Part shown: piece after piece, positions 6,268 to 6,895 of the stretch | How the letters are laid out: every line of letters begins with the position of its first letter | How positions within the stretch are numbered: the stretch's first letter is position 1 | Source: an uncultured Chloroflexota bacterium | GTDB taxonomy: Bacteria > Chloroflexota > Anaerolineae > Aggregatilineales > Phototrophicaceae | Assembly (NCBI GenBank): GCA_937870805.1 | Contig: CALMZT010000208.1 | Span: 1-6,895, forward strand | Reading direction: 5' to 3' | Length of the DNA: 6,895 bases | Position numbers and translations under genes: made by a program | Notes under the pieces: generated by a model | Told to the model about the DNA's origin: nothing | What the model saw: the letters and a program-made list of their open reading frames with translations, nothing else | Database searches by the model: none

Positions 6268-6822
6268 TTAGGCGCGAACCTTACCTTCGCCCGTTTGCCT
6301 CAATTGTCGAAGTTGTTCCTCGAACTCATGCTCGAACGCTTCGAGCGCAACATCATTATCGAGACATATGAAGACCGCGCGGAGTGATTTCAAATCTTCA
6401 AAGGTAAAATCAATGATTTGTGAGAGCATCGTTTTTGCGCAGTTTTCGACGGGGTAGCCGAGCGCACCTGTGGAAATAGCAGGCATTGCCAGCGATTTCA
6501 GGCGATGTTCTTCTGCCAGGCGCAAACATTCCCACGTCGCGTTTGCCAGTTTCCCCCGTTCACTGCCTTCGCCCCAACGAGGTCCAACTGTGTGAATGAG
6601 TTTTTGCAGAGGGAGTTTCCCCGCGCTGGTCATCACCGCAGACCCAATATCGCAGCGCCCAATGCGGCGACATTCTTCGGCAACGGCGGAGCCTGTTCTG
6701 GCAAGCAAAGCAGCAGGCAGCGTTAAGATAGTATCGGTCTGGTTGACGACAGCATCAACTTCCAATGACCAGATATCTCGCTGCACAAGATGAATTGTAA
6801 CCTTGTTAACCTGCGCTTTCAT
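6268..6822 (-). CDS. Macro-domain protein (ADP-ribose-binding family), divergent catalytic loop
   Basis: The 184-residue protein is essentially one macro domain, a fold that binds ADP-ribose and related nucleotides and often removes ADP-ribose from proteins or nucleic acids. Support comes from the QRDIWSLEVDAVVN strand-loop (14-27), where Asp16 fits the adenine-contacting Asp. IHTVGPRW (76-83) and PAISTGALGYP (114-124), the phosphate-binding loop, also match. The canonical NAAN is NQTD (27-30), and the glycine-rich GGGV loop that usually follows is absent, replaced by a Leu/Pro/Ala segment, so hydrolase activity is doubtful. I prefer the ATG at 6822 over the in-frame GTG at 6831 because GGAG sits eight bases before the ATG. 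The polysaccharide operon follows 78 bases later; no functional link is evident. Confidence 0.88.
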   Translation of the reverse strand: MKAQVNKVTIHLVQRDIWSLEVDAVVNQTDTILTLPAALLARTGSAVAEECRRIGRCDIGSAVMTSAGKLPLQKLIHTVGPRWGEGSERGKLANATWECLRLAEEHRLKSLAMPAISTGALGYPVENCAKTMLSQIIDFTFEDLKSLRAVFICLDNDVALEAFEHEFEEQLRQLRQTGEGKVRA

Positions 6823-6830
6823 TGCCCCCA

Positions 6831-6834
6831 CTCC
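6831..6834 (-). promoter_or_regulatory. Ribosome binding site of the macro-domain gene
   Basis: The minus strand reads GGAG eight bases before the ATG at 6822. The alternative in-frame GTG at 6831 would overlap this site and have no Shine-Dalgarno of its own, so the ATG is the better start. Confidence 0.6.
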
Positions 6835-6851
6835 ATTTTACTGTATTTTCT

Positions 6852-6881
6852 ATTCCACCATCATTTCAGTATGCCCGTCAA
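6852..6881 (-). promoter_or_regulatory. Weak sigma-70-like promoter candidate before the macro-domain gene
   Basis: On the minus strand TTGACG (6881-6876, five of six to the -35 consensus) is followed after 18 bases by TGGAAT (6857-6852, four of six to the -10). Transcription would begin around 6845 and give a leader of about 20 bases before the ATG. The -10 is poor and the neighbouring gene to the right lies outside the window, so this is only a candidate. Confidence 0.25.
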
Positions 6882-6895
6882 TAGCTCTCATGTTC

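Noticed and set aside
6061..6387. Plus-strand open frame of 108 codons spanning the macro-domain/SDR gap
   Set aside because: It overlaps the conserved 5' end of the SDR gene and 3' end of the macro-domain gene on the other strand and has no family features.

Overview
The window is one dense, single-direction stretch of bacterial DNA: every gene I can support lies on the minus strand, so transcription runs from high to low coordinates. Most of it (about 330 to 6895) has mid-range GC; a hand count of 361-660 gives about 49%. It looks like an environmental bacterium that makes a surface polysaccharide. The protein styles would fit Chloroflexota or a similar lineage, but this is a low-confidence impression and I could not test it. 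The first ~300 bases are about 76% GC by hand count and encode part of a different, high-GC protein family.

Layout in order of transcription. (1) 6822-6268: a divergent macro-domain protein, preceded by a good Shine-Dalgarno sequence and a weak promoter candidate. (2) 6189-2087: a tight four-gene polysaccharide operon. It holds a UDP-glucuronate decarboxylase-like SDR enzyme (TTG start with a clear Shine-Dalgarno), a multi-pass O-antigen ligase/polymerase-type protein, a GtrA-type membrane protein and a GT4 glycosyltransferase (TTG start). The first three genes are joined by ATGA overlaps, and the last follows after a TGA-C-TTG junction. Together they would supply a nucleotide sugar, transfer sugars onto a carrier, help move lipid-linked sugar across the membrane, and polymerise or ligate the glycan. 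(3) 2042-1: a second unit with an apparent extended -10 promoter (TGCTATAAT) placed at the end of the glycosyltransferase gene. It encodes a hotdog acyl-CoA thioesterase overlapping by ATGA with an AAA+ ATPase of the magnesium-chelatase I-subunit type, which carries an N-terminal PKD domain and no signal peptide.

The most important caveat is at the left end. The AAA+ reading frame runs, without a stop, straight into the catalytic core of a hydantoinase A/5-oxoprolinase-family protein. GC content and codon use change abruptly within about 290-325, where both families plausibly share an Ala-rich peptide. I read this as a chimeric join (assembly artefact or very recent recombination), not a true fusion protein, so the true C-terminus of the ATPase is missing here.

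The most biologically interesting items are the PKD-AAA+ architecture coupled to a thioesterase, and the macro domain whose usual catalytic loop is altered. I saw no tRNA, rRNA, CRISPR array, insertion sequence or convincing terminator.
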